Translations under genes and position numbers: made by a program
Shown here: piece by piece, positions 28,866 to 39,567 of the stretch
Layout of the letters: the number at the start of each line of letters is the position of its first letter
How positions within the stretch are numbered: position 1 is the first letter of the stretch
NCBI GenBank assembly: GCA_930367215.1
Contig: OV884057.1
Location: 250,630,830 to 250,694,829, forward strand
Source: Pollenia angustigena
Taxonomy: Eukaryota > Arthropoda > Insecta > Diptera > Polleniidae
Reading direction: 5' to 3'
DNA: 64,000 nucleotides
The notes under the pieces: model-generated
Seen by the model: only the letters and a program-made list of their open reading frames with translations
Told to the model about the DNA's origin: nothing
The model's database searches: none

Positions 28866-30284
28866 CAGAGTTGCCAATTTAGCGCCTTTGGCGCTAGATT
28901 TAGCGCTTTTTAACTGTCGAAAAGGCGCATATTTTTTTCTTAGCGCTTTTTTAAAAAGAGCGCTAAAATAGCGCTTTTATTGATCCCAACATTTTTTCAC
29001 TTTTATTTGCATACATTAAAATCAAGACACATTAAACCAAAATTTGTTTCCGTTTTGTAAATACTTTACTCTGAAAAGCATTCTAAACAAGGAAAGAAGT
29101 TTATTTTCTAAAGAAATCCATTTCGTTTCTTAAAACAAGAAAATCCAAAAATAAATAACTGATTTTAGCTTGTTTTGGTCGCATTAAGAAAAAGTTTCTT
29201 AAATAAAGAAACATTTTCTCATGATTAAAAAATTCACGTTTTTGGTATATGATCAAAAATTTCAAGAAGCATTTATTTAATATTAGTCTGATTTTAACAT
29301 AGAATCAAGAAACAAATGCTAGCGATTTCTTTAAATTTTTCCAGAAAATGCTCAAGAAAACTTGGTTTGATTCAATTAGTTTTTATTTGGTTCGACATGT
29401 TAACAAATCAATCAAAATGTTCTTATTTCTTTATATTAAGTTTTTTTTTTTAAACTAACTAGTGCTATACGTTTTTATGGAAAAAATTTTGGCTTTTCTT
29501 CTGATTTTGTAAAATAAAAAGCAGCGAAAACTTGATTTAAAATAAATTTTTTTTAGCTGTATTTTAGAAAATTTTCGCTTTGAGTCATAACTTTTTGCTT
29601 AAACCAGGCAAACACAGGTTAATATAGAATAAGAAATTTTTGGCTTGGACGAGAAAAGTGCCAAATTTTCGTGGTTCAAGACATATTTTCTGGTGATTTA
29701 GTAAATAGTTCTTTCTGTATGTATTTGAAATTAGATTTCTTTAATTTTCTTGAAATATCAGAAAAAGCTTTTTAAAAATATTAATGTTTTATTAACACTG
29801 CTCGGCAAAAGACAAAAAAAAAAAAAAAATCGATCTAGAGAACTTGATTATGTGATTTTAATTCACTTTAGAGTGCTGAATCCAAATAGTTTATTCAATC
29901 AAGTCTAGTTAACATTTTGTTTACTGATTTCTTGTCTTATTTTATTCACAATATACCTGGATTTCTAATAAATGATAAAAAAAACTAATTTGCATGGAAA
30001 AATGGTCACCACTATTTAAGAAATAATTTAGAAAATAATTATTTGTAAAAGACAAAGTCTAGACATGATAGAAAAAACTGAAAACGGATTTGAATTTAGC
30101 GCAGTAGTATTTTTGTTTTTCATATATTATTATTTAAAGCGATTTTTTTGACAGCCTGTGTAATTAATAAAACTTGGTTCTTAAACATTTCATTAAGTTT
30201 TTTATTTAAATTTTATTTAGCTTTTTTTAGCGCTTTTTGATTGGGCACAAGGCGCTTTTTGATTAGAAATATTTCACAACCATG
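28866..30284. mobile_element. Non-autonomous hAT element (GCGCTTTT-rich ends)
   Basis: A perfect 8-bp duplication CTGGGGAG flanks it (28858-28865, 30285-30292). The left end is CAGAGTTGCC and the right end in inverted sense CATGGTTGTG, an imperfect pair. TTAGCGCTTTTT recurs several times at the left end and AGCGCTTTTTGATTGG at the right. The ~1.2-kb AT-rich interior has no gene. Confidence 0.78.
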
Positions 30285-30327
30285 CTGGGGAGTGTGTTTC
30301 TTGCTCTTTTGTACTTTGTCTTGCAAA

Positions 30328-31655
30328 TACTGTTGCCAGAAGTGCAGTGTTCTCTGCATTTTGCTGATTTTTCGTTGCAAAAATGACGAAGTGAGATTTA
30401 CAGAATTTTGCTATCAAATTGCAGATTTTTTGAAATTGTAAAAATTGGACTTTTATATTAAACTTCGTGACTTACTTTTTAAAAGATTGGATTTTGGAGA
30501 TCAATTAAAATTTTTAAAAGGTATAAATCCAAATATTTTAGTTAAATCAATATTTGAAATTTTATAATCAGTTTCCAAATTTAATATGCAAAGAAGATAT
30601 GCAAACAATTGACTCTTGATTTCCAATACTTGATAAATAAAAATATCAATTTATTACACTTTTGGAAAAATAAATGTCAAATTAAAAATTTTGACTCAAG
30701 AATCATTTTCCCAAAATCTATGTATGCACAATGTTTCTGAATATACATATATTTAAGTATATATATATACATACATTCATATAATATATATTTTTTCTCT
30801 TTTGTATATATTAACTTTTAAATTAAATGTACCAAAAAAATAATTAGTATTGTGGTTATTTTGTTGAACTATTTATGGTTTGTAATCCAAATTTTAATAT
30901 TTTTAATTAGGCTTAAGTTCATGAAATTTAATTTTTCATTAAATTATTTTTATGAAGAAAGGAATTTTACAACATGAAAATTAATTAAAATTGTTATTGA
31001 TAATCTTTCATTCTTGACGTGGCTGGGGCTCGAACCCCGGCCGTCAGGTTACCATGACATGTTTCGATTGCAACCACTCAATCTCCTCACTCACACACTC
31101 GCAGCCATCGACGACTGCTGACGTCAATAGTCAAACATCAATCCTTAAACCAAATTGTATTCTAACATTTGGTAGATCGAAATTTGCTTTCCTGAATGAT
31201 TATCTATTTTAATTGATTTAATTTAAGGATTGATGTTTGACTATTGACGTCAGCAGTCGTCGATGGCTGCGAGTGTAAGACGGCAAAACCATCTGAGGAG
31301 ATTGAGTGGTTGCAATCGAAACATGTCATGGTAACCTGCCGGCCGGGGTTCGAGCCCCAGCCACGTCAAGAATGAAAGATTATCAATAACAATTTTAATT
31401 AATTTTCATATTGTAAAATTCCTTTCTTCATAAAAATAATTTAATGAAAAATTAAATTTCATGAACTTAAGCCTAATTAAAAATACCAAAAAAAAATGTT
31501 AGATATCGGATTAAGTTTTAGTTATCAAACCCAAAATAAAGTATTTTAAGTTCCCAGCTTTTTTTTTTTTTTTTTTTTGCAGATTTTAACAATTTTTTTC
31601 CAGATTTTTAAATCCAATTTTCCAGATTTATTAGAAAATATTTCTGGCAACAGTG
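30328..31655. mobile_element. Non-autonomous hAT element carrying a large palindrome
   Basis: Ends TACTGTTGCCAGAA and TTCTGGCAACAGTG are inverted, flanked by an 8-bp duplication with one mismatch (CTTGCAAA 30320-30327; CTTGCAAG 31656-31663). CAGATTTTT motifs recur near both ends, and a T run lies at about 31560-31578. The palindrome at 30898-31485 sits inside. It is only 35 bp from the previous hAT's duplication. Confidence 0.78.
30898..31485. repeat. ~590-bp palindrome with tRNA-like arms
   Basis: Left arm about 30898-31150 and right arm about 31224-31485 are near-perfect inverted copies around a ~73-bp spacer. Each arm contains GAGTGGTTGCAATCGAAACA (D-arm-like) and CCGGGGTTCGAGCCCCAGCC (T-arm/B-box-like GGTTCGA). 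The plus sense is in the right arm at about 31303-31367 and the minus sense in the left arm at about 31024-31090. This suggests a tRNA-derived, SINE-like unit duplicated head to head. It is not an intact tRNA: I could not build an acceptor or anticodon stem. The right arm has a ~15-base insertion (AAGACGGCAAAACCATCT) relative to the left. Confidence 0.8.
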
Positions 31656-31856
31656 CTTGCAAGTATGTATTTTTTTTGCAGTGCTACCAAAATGATGAAA
31701 TAAATGCGTTTTGGGTTTGTTTTTCATGTAAGAAATTTGAATTTTAATGTTGTTATAAATTTATTTTCTACTGTTGTCTGACAATGTTTCTCTTGGCGAA
31801 GAAAATTGTCTTACTCCTCCAAAATTGTATACTTTTGTTTTGTAAAAAGATGCTGA

Positions 31857-32053
31857 CAAGGCGAATTCATGTAAACGGTGGTGTCGATACTACAACAAGT
31901 AACAACACCAAAAACACAACAATGTATTTTGTTGCTGCTTTCGTTGGCCGATATGTCAAAAACACAAGTAACTTTTGACATTCCTCTCTCTATTTAAAAA
32001 AAAAAGTAGCACAGCTGTGCTTTCAACGCCACCTGAAAAATGAATTCGCCTTG
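31857..32053. mobile_element. hAT MITE (CAAGGCGAATT family), copy 2
   Basis: Ends CAAGGCGAATTCAT and ATGAATTCGCCTTG are perfect inverted repeats, and the perfect 8-bp duplication GATGCTGA flanks them (31849-31856, 32054-32061). It is 197 bp and non-coding, the same family as 24225-24500. Confidence 0.9.
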
Positions 32054-32061
32054 GATGCTGA

Positions 32062-33378
32062 GTTTTATTTTATTTGAAAATATGACTGTCAAATCGTTAA
32101 TCATATAAAATTATTATTTTTTTTTTTGAGAAATTACGTGTATTTTGGTTGTTATTTGCAGGGGAGTTTGTTTCTGTTGAAATTGTTCAATTGAGTTTGC
32201 TAACGTTTTCACTATTTTTACATTACTGGTGTTTCATATTTTGTTTTTTCAATCTTTGTTGTCGTTAAAAGCGAAATGTAGTAATTTTTTATTTATTTTT
32301 ATTATTTAGTGAAATATTCAGTAGTAAATGAGTGACTCGAATCGTAAGAAGTGATACTGAACAGTGGGATTTTTAGTGAAAATAATTTTTTTTTTCTATG
32401 TAAAGTTTAGTTTAATGGTTTTTTCTAAAATTTTATTTTAAAAAAGTTTAACTTGGTGTTCGTTTCTTAACAATGTTTTCCTCTCTAAAAGGGTTGCATG
32501 TTTTATTCTAAAAAATTCACTCTTACTAATGGCATAAAGAATTGCACATTTCGCCCCGTATAAATAAACAATGTTGATAGAAAAAATTCCTGCTACGTGA
32601 AAATTGAAAAAAATTCGGCAAAGTTTGGAAAAATAGCGAAAATTCTCCAAAATTTTATATATGGGTTATTTTTGCGATACTGTAATACCCACAATATGTT
32701 AATTGCAGGAATAAACCCATTAAAAAAATAAAAAGAGCTTTAAATGAAAAAATAGGTAATAAGTTACATGGATGTGAATGAACACCTGTTTGGCCAAAAT
32801 GTCAAATTTTCGATCTAGTTGTAAATTTGTGTCAAACTTCTATCTAAACTTCTATCGTGCAAACTTCATCCAAATCGGAAGACATCGATTTCAAAATTTA
32901 GGTCACTTTGCATGAAATCCTCCATCTTTTAAAATGCTCACTTTTATGACGCGCCTCCAAATTAAGCCCCTTTTTTCTTTTTCACATACATATTATTTTA
33001 ACCAGGTAGAAGCCAATATAAACCAATCACGCCTGGAATAAAAGGTATATTTATTAAGTTTGAAGACATTTACTTTTTGTTTTATATACATATATAGAAT
33101 CGCTATTTAAAGTCCTATCGTTTATCAGTGTTAATTTTATCCTATCGTTTATCACTGTTAATGGCTACAATATGGCTTTTTTTAATGTTTTTTAATCTAA
33201 CTTTAAATTCTAGATGACGTTTATGAAATATCGGATCATTCCCCTCTAATTTCTTAAACTAATTTCTTAAGTAATGAATATCAACTTTTTTTTAACGAAA
33301 TTTATATTTTGATAAGTCTGCTGTAAGTGCTATTTTAAGCACAAAAATCACCTAAAATAATGCTTAATTCACGTATAA
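32062..33378. other. No gene recognised
   Basis: AT-rich sequence. A 70-codon minus-strand ORF (32438-32650) has no recognisable motif. 32,860-32,930 contains the phrase CAAACTTCATCCAAATCGGA, typical of dispersed repeats. TCCTATCGTTTATCA-TGTTAAT is duplicated in tandem near 33112-33163. Confidence 0.5.
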
Positions 33379-33531
33379 TGCTATGTTCACATTTGGGTTT
33401 TTAAGCGCGTTTAAGCAAAATGTTGATTAAGTTAATCAAAGCCGTTCACACTTCATTTGAGATGATTAAGATGACAGATGATTAAGAAAAAAACACAACA
33501 AACAAATTTATATTTATTTAAAGTATTAAAA

Positions 33532-33699
33532 ATGGATAAAAATGCTTTTATAAAGTTATCAGAAGATTATTTTGATAATTTTAATGATGAAATTGTGAAA
33601 ATTTATGAATTATTTAAAGAAAAAAATATAAACATTAAGCAGAAATCGTGGCCGGTTATACACGATCATGTTGGCGATTCTACATTATACTCAGTTTGA
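33532..33699 (+). CDS. Mini-ORF in TIR element, copy 1
   Basis: This is a 55-codon ORF starting MDKNAFIKLSEDYFDNF and containing DEIVKIYELFKEKN and IKQKSWPVIHDHVG. An in-frame ATG 18 codons upstream (33478) would extend it, but the copy at 33906 starts at the equivalent of 33532, so that start is preferred. It is acidic-basic mixed and probably helical, with no cysteines or membrane segment. I do not recognise the family. It is probably the N-terminus of a transposon-encoded protein cut short by the duplication, rather than a host gene. Confidence 0.4.
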   Translation: MDKNAFIKLSEDYFDNFNDEIVKIYELFKEKNINIKQKSWPVIHDHVGDSTLYSV

Positions 33700-33905
33700 G
33701 GTATGTTCAGTCGATTCTATGTGGTTTATGAAGTGATTTATGCTAAGTTCACACTTGGGTTTTAAACGCGTTTAAGCAAAATGTTGATTTAGCTAATCAA
33801 AGCCGTTCACATTACATTTGAGATGATTTAGATGACAGATGATTAAGAAAAAAACACACAAAAAAAAAAAATCAAACAAATTTATATTTCTTTAAAGTAT
33901 TAAAA

Positions 33906-34064
33906 ATGGATAAAAACACTTTTATAAAGTTATCAGAAGATTATTTTAATCATTTTAATGATGAAATTGTGAAAATTTATGAATTATTTAAGGAAAAAAA
34001 TAAAAACATTAAGCAGAAATCTTGGCCGGTTGTACACGACACGTTGGCGATTCTACATTATTAG
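33906..34064 (+). CDS. Mini-ORF in TIR element, copy 2
   Basis: This is a 52-codon ORF, nearly identical to the one at 33532-33699 up to KQKSWPV. It begins MDKNTFIKLSEDYFNHF. A 1-base difference after VVHD shifts the frame, so it ends TLAILHY instead of HVGDSTLYS. The differences N/D, H/N and V/I suggest modest divergence after duplication. Function unknown. The shared frame up to the shift indicates that the ORF was once coding. Confidence 0.4.
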   Translation: MDKNTFIKLSEDYFNHFNDEIVKIYELFKEKNKNIKQKSWPVVHDTLAILHY

Positions 34065-34243
34065 GTATGTTCTAGAATCCACTGTGGTTTATGAAGTGAT
34101 TTAGTTGTAATCATGTCAATTTGAAGTGATTAACAAATCACTTCAATGTATGGGTAATCATCTCGATTTTGAAGTGATTAGAGCTTAATCACGTTCGAGC
34201 TGCTTAAACGCGTTTAAGAACCCAAGTGTGAACATAGTATAAT

Positions 34244-34720
34244 ATTAAGAAATCAGCAGTGGGGTAGGATTTGGTAAAAATTATTGCATTAATGATCATT
34301 GAAATACATATTTTTTAATATAAAAATGAAATTATACATCTAGTCTTATATTCCATTAACAAAAAAAATTCATTTGAAAAATTCTTGGCCGGTGAACTGT
34401 TTCTGGGATTTGCCATTTTGGCATTTCTTCAATTACATGGGTACTTCACCCGACAATTTTTTGTCATAAAACACTTAAAACTTCATATAAAAAAGCGTAA
34501 AAAAAAATTTTGGAGTTTTTTTTATACCGACTTTGACGTTTGGTATGTCAGGTAAAGACACCATTTTATTTAGTTAAAAAGCCATTTTTGGTCCAGCTTG
34601 CCAAAAAATACCTTTTTTTGCAACCCAGAAAAAAGACAAAAAACAAAACATGGAATAGTTGAAAAAAGGTTTTTATATGTCTACCTGTGTAATAAAAAAA
34701 GGAAAAAAAATTACAACTTA
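34244..34720. other. No gene recognised
   Basis: AT-rich sequence between TIR elements, with no convincing ORF, terminal repeat or RNA structure. Confidence 0.5.
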
Positions 34721-34858
34721 GAGGGAGTTTACACGGAGTCTTTTCAGACATGTCTGTTTTTGACATTCTCTTTTGAACATGCTTCCAAAAACCTATTCTC
34801 TTTTCACGATGTCTTTCCAAATATGTCTGTTTTTATGTCTAATAGTCTAATATACACA
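34721..34858. repeat. Solo end of the GAGGGAGTTTACACGG family
   Basis: This ~138-bp block (GAGGGAGTTTACACGGAGTC, CAGACATGTCTGTTTTTGAC, TCTCTTTTGAACATGCTTC) recurs in inverted orientation at 36237-36377. It has no partner end directly downstream, where the elements at 34861-35757 lie instead. Confidence 0.75.
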
Positions 34859-34860
34859 TT

Positions 34861-35367
34861 AGGGTGGTTACAAGAAATCAATGTCAGATTTTCCATTAGC
34901 GCAACCACCTAATATGTGCCAATAGTATAAAAAATGCGATTGACAAAGTTTCAGCTTAAGCGTATAACGCTAACATGTGACTCATTGAGAATAAATTAAG
35001 GAAAAACATCGATTTTTCACTAAAATTCGTATTTCCTTGCCTTTATAACCGAAACCATTCATTCTAGGAACCTAAGTCGAGTGCTGTTTTATAGGAAATT
35101 TTATTTTTATTAATTTTGATATTGATAGTTTTGTTCCTTATACCAATAGATAAAGTGATATTTAGCATTAATTAAGGACAAAGAAAAACGAATTTTAGTG
35201 AAAAATCACTGGTTTTCCCTAAGTTATGCACAATGAGGCACGTGTTGACGTTATCCGATTGAGCCTTAACTTTGTCAATCAGATTTTCTAAGCTTTTGGC
35301 ATATTTTAGAGGGAAGCACCAAAAGATAGCCCCCAAAAAAAATTTACCATATCTTGTAACGACCCTA
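34861..35367. mobile_element. TIR element AGGGTGGTTAC, copy 1 of a tandem pair
   Basis: The left end is AGGGTGGTTACAAGAAATCA. The right end is TATCTTGTAACGACCCTA. The interior is near-identical to the neighbour at 35370-35757 for over 250 bp (AACGCTAACATGTG, ATCGATTTTTCACTAAAATT, CCGAAACCATTCATTCTAGG). The last ~200 bp are an inverted, diverged copy of the first. It is non-coding. Confidence 0.78.
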
Positions 35368-35369
35368 AT

Positions 35370-35757
35370 AGGGTGGTTACCAGAAATCAATGCTGGATTT
35401 TCCGTCGGGGCACACCCCTAATATGTGCCAATAGGATAGAAAATGCGATTGATGCAGTTTCAGCCCAATCGGATAACGCTAACATGTGTCTTATTGAGCA
35501 TTAATTAAGAAAAACAGCGATTTTTCACTAAAATTCGTATTTCTTTATCTTTATAACCGAAACCATTCATTCTAGGAACCTGAGTCGAGTCGAGTCTCGT
35601 TTTATAGGAAATTTTATTCTTATTAATTTTGATTTTAATAGTTTTGTTCCTTATACCAATAGATAAAGAGATTGTCAATCGCATTTTCTATGCTATTGGC
35701 ACATATTAGAGAGTTGCGCCGATAGGAAATCCAACATTGATTTCTTGTAACCACCCT
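35370..35757. mobile_element. TIR element AGGGTGGTTAC, copy 2 of a tandem pair
   Basis: Ends AGGGTGGTTACCAGAAATCA and TGATTTCTTGTAACCACCCT form a TIR. It abuts copy 1 with only a few bases between. Compared with copy 1 it lacks a ~130-bp internal portion. It contains a small duplication GAGTCGAGTCGAGT near 35583. Confidence 0.78.
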
Positions 35758-35770
35758 AGTACTCTTACAT

Positions 35771-36530
35771 AGAGGGAGTTTACACGGTGTCTATTCAGAC
35801 ATGTCTAAAGCGGCTCATACACTTGCAATAAAATTGTTAAATTTTACGCATTGTACAAGTATATCGCCAATGTGTATGAGATATTCGAAAGTGACACAAT
35901 ATATTGGCAACAATCAAAAGACTTTTCATTTATATTGCACAAAGAAAAGAAAGTGAAATGTGTTGGCAACATTGTACTATGCTGTTTATGTTATTTCTAT
36001 AGGTTATGTTCATCTTTTTATTGAATTAATGAAACCATTATGCGACTTATAATATAGGGCAAAATGGAAATAATATGGCGGATATCATATACAATAATAT
36101 TGCAAGTGTATGGGCAGCTTAACAAACACGTTTGCTTTGTTTGTTCGCGATCGGGGTAGAGAAGAAAGAGGGGTTGCCGAACAGACATGAAATGAGTTTT
36201 CATGTTGTTTTTATAAGAATTTTCTTGTTTTCAATTTGTATGTATGTGTATATTAGACATGAAAACAGACATGCTTGGAAAGACGTCGTGAAAAGAGAAT
36301 AGGATTTTAGAAGCATGTTCAAAAGAGAATGTCAAAAACAGACATGTCTGAAAAGACTCCTTGTAAACTTCCTCATACAAATTGAAAACATGAAAATTCT
36401 TATAAACAAACATGAAAATTCATTTCATGTTGGTTTGGCAACCTTTCTTTCTTCTCAACCCTTTCGCCTACAAACAAAACCAACGTGTTTGTTACACATG
36501 TCTGAATAGACACCGTGTAAACACCCTCTT
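35771..36530. mobile_element. Long-TIR element GAGGGAGTTTACACGG with nested MITE
   Basis: The left end, from about 35771 (AGAGGGAGTTTACACGGTGT), and the right end (ACACCGTGTAAACACCCTCT, ending 36530) are long inverted repeats. They can be followed for about 150 bp per side once the MITE at 35809-36119 is removed (ACAAACACGTTTG...GTTTGTT; TCATGTTGGTTTGG). An additional inverted copy of the solo end at 34721 lies at 36237-36377, so the structure is composite. It is non-coding. Confidence 0.72.
35809..36119. mobile_element. Harbinger-type MITE with TAA target duplication
   Basis: Ends AGCGGCTCATACACTTGCAA and TTGCAAGTGTATGGGCAGCT are inverted and flanked by TAA (35806-35808, 36120-36122). It is 311 bp and non-coding. 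Removing it restores the continuous TIR of the host element, which confirms the insertion. Confidence 0.87.
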
Positions 36531-37052
36531 AGTAAATTTTGATGAAATGTAAGTTCATTTTAAATTTTTGCTAATTTCAACCAGATAATATTCATATATA
36601 ACCATATTTTTTTGTGTGCAGCTGGTTGCATCGCAATAATATTCACTGTGATAATCTTTACACGGATGGTATAAGTAAAATCCAAAATACTGGTTGCAGT
36701 TTTAAATATTTACAAAAACAACATGAAAATTGCCTGAGTTGATTTTAGTTGTTTTTGTAATCGTATAAAAATGCTATCACTTTCAATATGCTCTGCTCTG
36801 GTGTGATGAGAATACATAAGTTTCTAAAATGGTTTAGAAAAAAACCATTTACCGACCGCTTGTCAGATTTTGTATCTGTATTCTCTCTTACTCAATACAT
36901 TTTGCTTTTACATAATAAGATTTTACTCATTCTTCATAATCTTTCGACATGTCGTAATACATTGTATTACCATGTAAACTGGCCTTAAGACAAAAAACAA
37001 CTTTAAAGAAGAAAATAGGGAGTGTGAGTAAAAATCAATTGGCAAATGTCAG
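36531..37052. other. No gene recognised
   Basis: AT-rich sequence with a weak inverted pair AATATTCA-ATA around 36586-36650. No ORF of note. Confidence 0.5.
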
Positions 37053-37055
37053 TAA

Positions 37056-37193
37056 GGGCCGTTTTACACTGCAATACAAGTCTTATGTATTTTGATGAAA
37101 ATGCTTTTCCAAAAAAAAAATTAACAACTTATCATGTCAGTGTTGTATTTTCCTCAAAATACTTAAGACTTGTAGACTAGTGTGAAACTGCCA
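37056..37193. mobile_element. Small MITE with TAA target duplication
   Basis: GGGCCGTTTTACACT and AGTGTGAAACTGCCA form imperfect ends. The inner arms ATACAAGTCTTATGTATTTT and AAAATACTTAAGACTTGTAG pair well. TAA flanks both sides (37053-37055, 37194-37196). It is 138 bp. Confidence 0.75.
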
Positions 37194-37316
37194 TAAGTAA
37201 AACTTGGCGTTTAAAAGTCATTTTTTGTACCAAGAAAGTATGAATTCCATTTTTTTGTTTCTTAATAATTAAAATTACTCATACGTCTTCTTGGTGTTTG
37301 TGTTTTTCTCATTATA

Positions 37317-37910
37317 GCTCTGTTCCACATGCATAACGAAACAGTCCGAACTTGCACAAAGTTACCCAAAAGCGTTCCACATTACAATTTTTGTGCAATT
37401 AAGAGAGTAATTGAGAGAGTAATTTTTTTCATTTCCTGTACAAATTTGCACGAACTTTTTCTTTGGGTAAGTTCGGACAAGAAAAAACAATCAGCTGTTT
37501 TTGTTTACATATGAAACTGATAAATAATTCAGGAAATTTACAAGCAAAAGAAAATGTTTAGTTTTAATTAAAAAACATATTAAAAAGCAAAATGTTAGGT
37601 TTTTGTGAAAAAATTAAAGTTGTAAAAACGTTATTGCATACATATTTTCCTTTATCTTTAATAAAAAAAAAACAAAATATAAAAAATTACAATGATGCAA
37701 ATGTTTTAGTTTTATTATGTTATGACTAATTAACGTCTAAAATCACTTAAATAGATCTTAATTTGAAAAGTAAGCAGCATTAGTATTTGAAGAAGTGCAA
37801 AAATGGTTTTTTGCGTTCCAGCAATTTTGTGTAGTTTCGGCAAATTTAGAGAGTAATTTTCATTTTACTCTCATTAGTCCGAACATGCCCGAGATCTTGT
37901 GGAACACACC
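37317..37910. mobile_element. TIR element with TTATA flanks
   Basis: GCTCTGTTCCACATG and CTTGTGGAACACACC form imperfect ends (11 of 15 match), flanked by TTATA on both sides (37312-37316, 37911-37915). AGTCCGAAC / GTTCGGAC and GAGAGTAATTTT motifs repeat inside. It is non-coding and 594 bp. Confidence 0.68.
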
Positions 37911-37915
37911 TTATA

Positions 37916-39105
37916 ATGAAAATAAATAAATAGGATCTAAGAATTTAATTCTCATGGTGAGTGAAATTTTTATAGACTAGAAATATACAAACAAAAAAAA
38001 TTCTGATAGTGCATAGAAAAATATTCCTGAAAAATATTGATGGAATGGGCCTATTAAAGTATGAAGGCTTTATGGATTGTAATTTGATTTAGAATACACA
38101 TTCGAATTAATATGAAAATTTATAATGAAAATAAACAATTATATTTAAAAATATTTTCTAAATTTTCTTCTTGTATGTGTATGTACTACATACCCTGCAG
38201 GAAATGTCACTAGTGTATCTGTACTGATTCACTTTTGACACAGTCACCAGTACTAGAGACTTATTATACCCCAGGCAATGTTATTTACTATAGACATTTA
38301 ACATGCGCGTGTCATTGGAAATCAACTACTGACGTTGGTACTACTGACTAGGTAGTTTCTTTGGGAACATATGTAGACATTGGAACCAGAGAATCACTAG
38401 TACATTTCAGTAAATGTAGTGTACACTTTTTGTACGAATACGAATTCATATCAACCTTTTTTTTTGTTTTTTCTTCAACTTTTATAGGAATTGTACTTCT
38501 CAGTTGTTATTGATAAAATATTTTTCGTATTAAAGCCAAATGTAGTGGCAAATGTAGTGTAGTGTAGACACTTTGTTGACAATGTCACCAAAATAGTCGA
38601 CTAAACTGGTGACTTGGAGACACTTGCACCCAGGTTTCTTTCAGGATATGTATATAAAATGATTTAACCAACTTTCGAATTGAATTTTAATGACTTCAAT
38701 TCTTGTTGCTCCAATTTTTTTTTAATTAAATTTTTTTTTCTACAAATTGCACGAAAAATGTTTTCCGTTACAATTATTGCTTCATTTCCTGTCCATATTC
38801 ATTAACTTCCGTCTACTGAAATAATTTCTTGAATTTATTTCTCTCTTCTGTTTAATGTATTTTTCTGTTCTGTTCTGCTCATTAAATTTATTTCATTTGA
38901 GTGTGTTTTCTTTTGCATATTTCTTCTTTTTTTTTCTCAATCTTGGTTTATTTTTAATTTGAGATATTTTTCGTTGTTGTTGCTTTTAACAGTTCTTTTT
39001 TTCTTTATTACTATTTTATAATGGCTTTTCATGTCACCAGGCATAAAATATCGCCTTTTTTTCTTTGCATACAATCACACTCACACACACATATTTGCAG
39101 TCATT
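37916..39105. other. No gene; one weak TIR element
   Basis: A possible TIR element at 38193-38645 has ends CCCTGCAGGAAA and TTTCTTTCAGGA with TA on both sides. Many ACTAGTG / CACTAGT and GACATTG motifs occur inside. 38,660-39,060 is T-rich with TTCT runs. A short CA-rich tract precedes 39,100. Confidence 0.4.
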
Positions 39106-39107
39106 TA

Positions 39108-39533
39108 CCCTGCAAATAATAGGACCAGTCCAAACACGCGTGTGAAGAGTAGTCCACAAGGGACCAGGACTAGTCCAAAAGTAACCCAAACGTATGGAAA
39201 AAACCTGGTCTATTTAACATTACGATGTCCTAGGGGAGGACCATATAACCCACCTTTGGACCACTAAGGAGTAGTTTAAAAACTACTCCATGGTATATAA
39301 CCCACCTTTGGACCCCTAAGGAGTAGTTTTAAAACTACTCCATGGTATACTCAAGAGGATTAGTTTTGAAGTCGTTTAAAAACGAAAGCATGTCGTTAAA
39401 AAACGAAGACATTTCGTCTCACTACAAACACTTTTTAACAATGACATGGTCCATGCTTGCATTACATCGGACTAGTCCATGGAGTAGTCCATTTTATCAA
39501 AATGGGTCAGATGGTCCAATTTTATTTGCAGGG
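39108..39533. mobile_element. Tc1/mariner-type MITE with TA target duplication
   Basis: Ends CCCTGCAAATAATAGGACCA and TGGTCCAATTTTATTTGCAG-GG are inverted and flanked by TA (39106-39107, 39534-39535). GACTAGTCC / GGACTAGTCC motifs recur inside. A ~57-bp unit (TATAACCCACCTTTGGAC plus the small palindrome AGTAGTTTAAAAACTACT) is duplicated in tandem at about 39240-39350. A CA microsatellite follows at 39536-39550. Confidence 0.8.
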
Positions 39534-39567
39534 TAGACACACACACACACATTCATATATATATAAT

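Larger units (their letters stand above)
33379..34243. mobile_element. TIR element with duplicated left arm and two mini-ORFs
   Basis: The outer left end is CTATGTTCACATTTGGGTTT (about 33379) and the right end AACCCAAGTGTGAACATAG (ending about 34240). Both continue into AAGCGCGTTTAAGC-type sequence. The left arm is repeated: a second left end (CTAAGTTCACACTTGGGTTT) begins at about 33733, so there are two tandem left halves and one right half. Each left half carries a copy of a small ORF (33532-33699 and 33906-34064). TATAAT occurs on both outer sides and may be the target duplication. The superfamily is not assigned. Confidence 0.7.

Noticed and set aside
30898..31485. Functional tRNA genes in the palindrome arms
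   Set aside because: T-arm and D-arm-like blocks are present, but no acceptor stem pairing or proper anticodon arm could be drawn.
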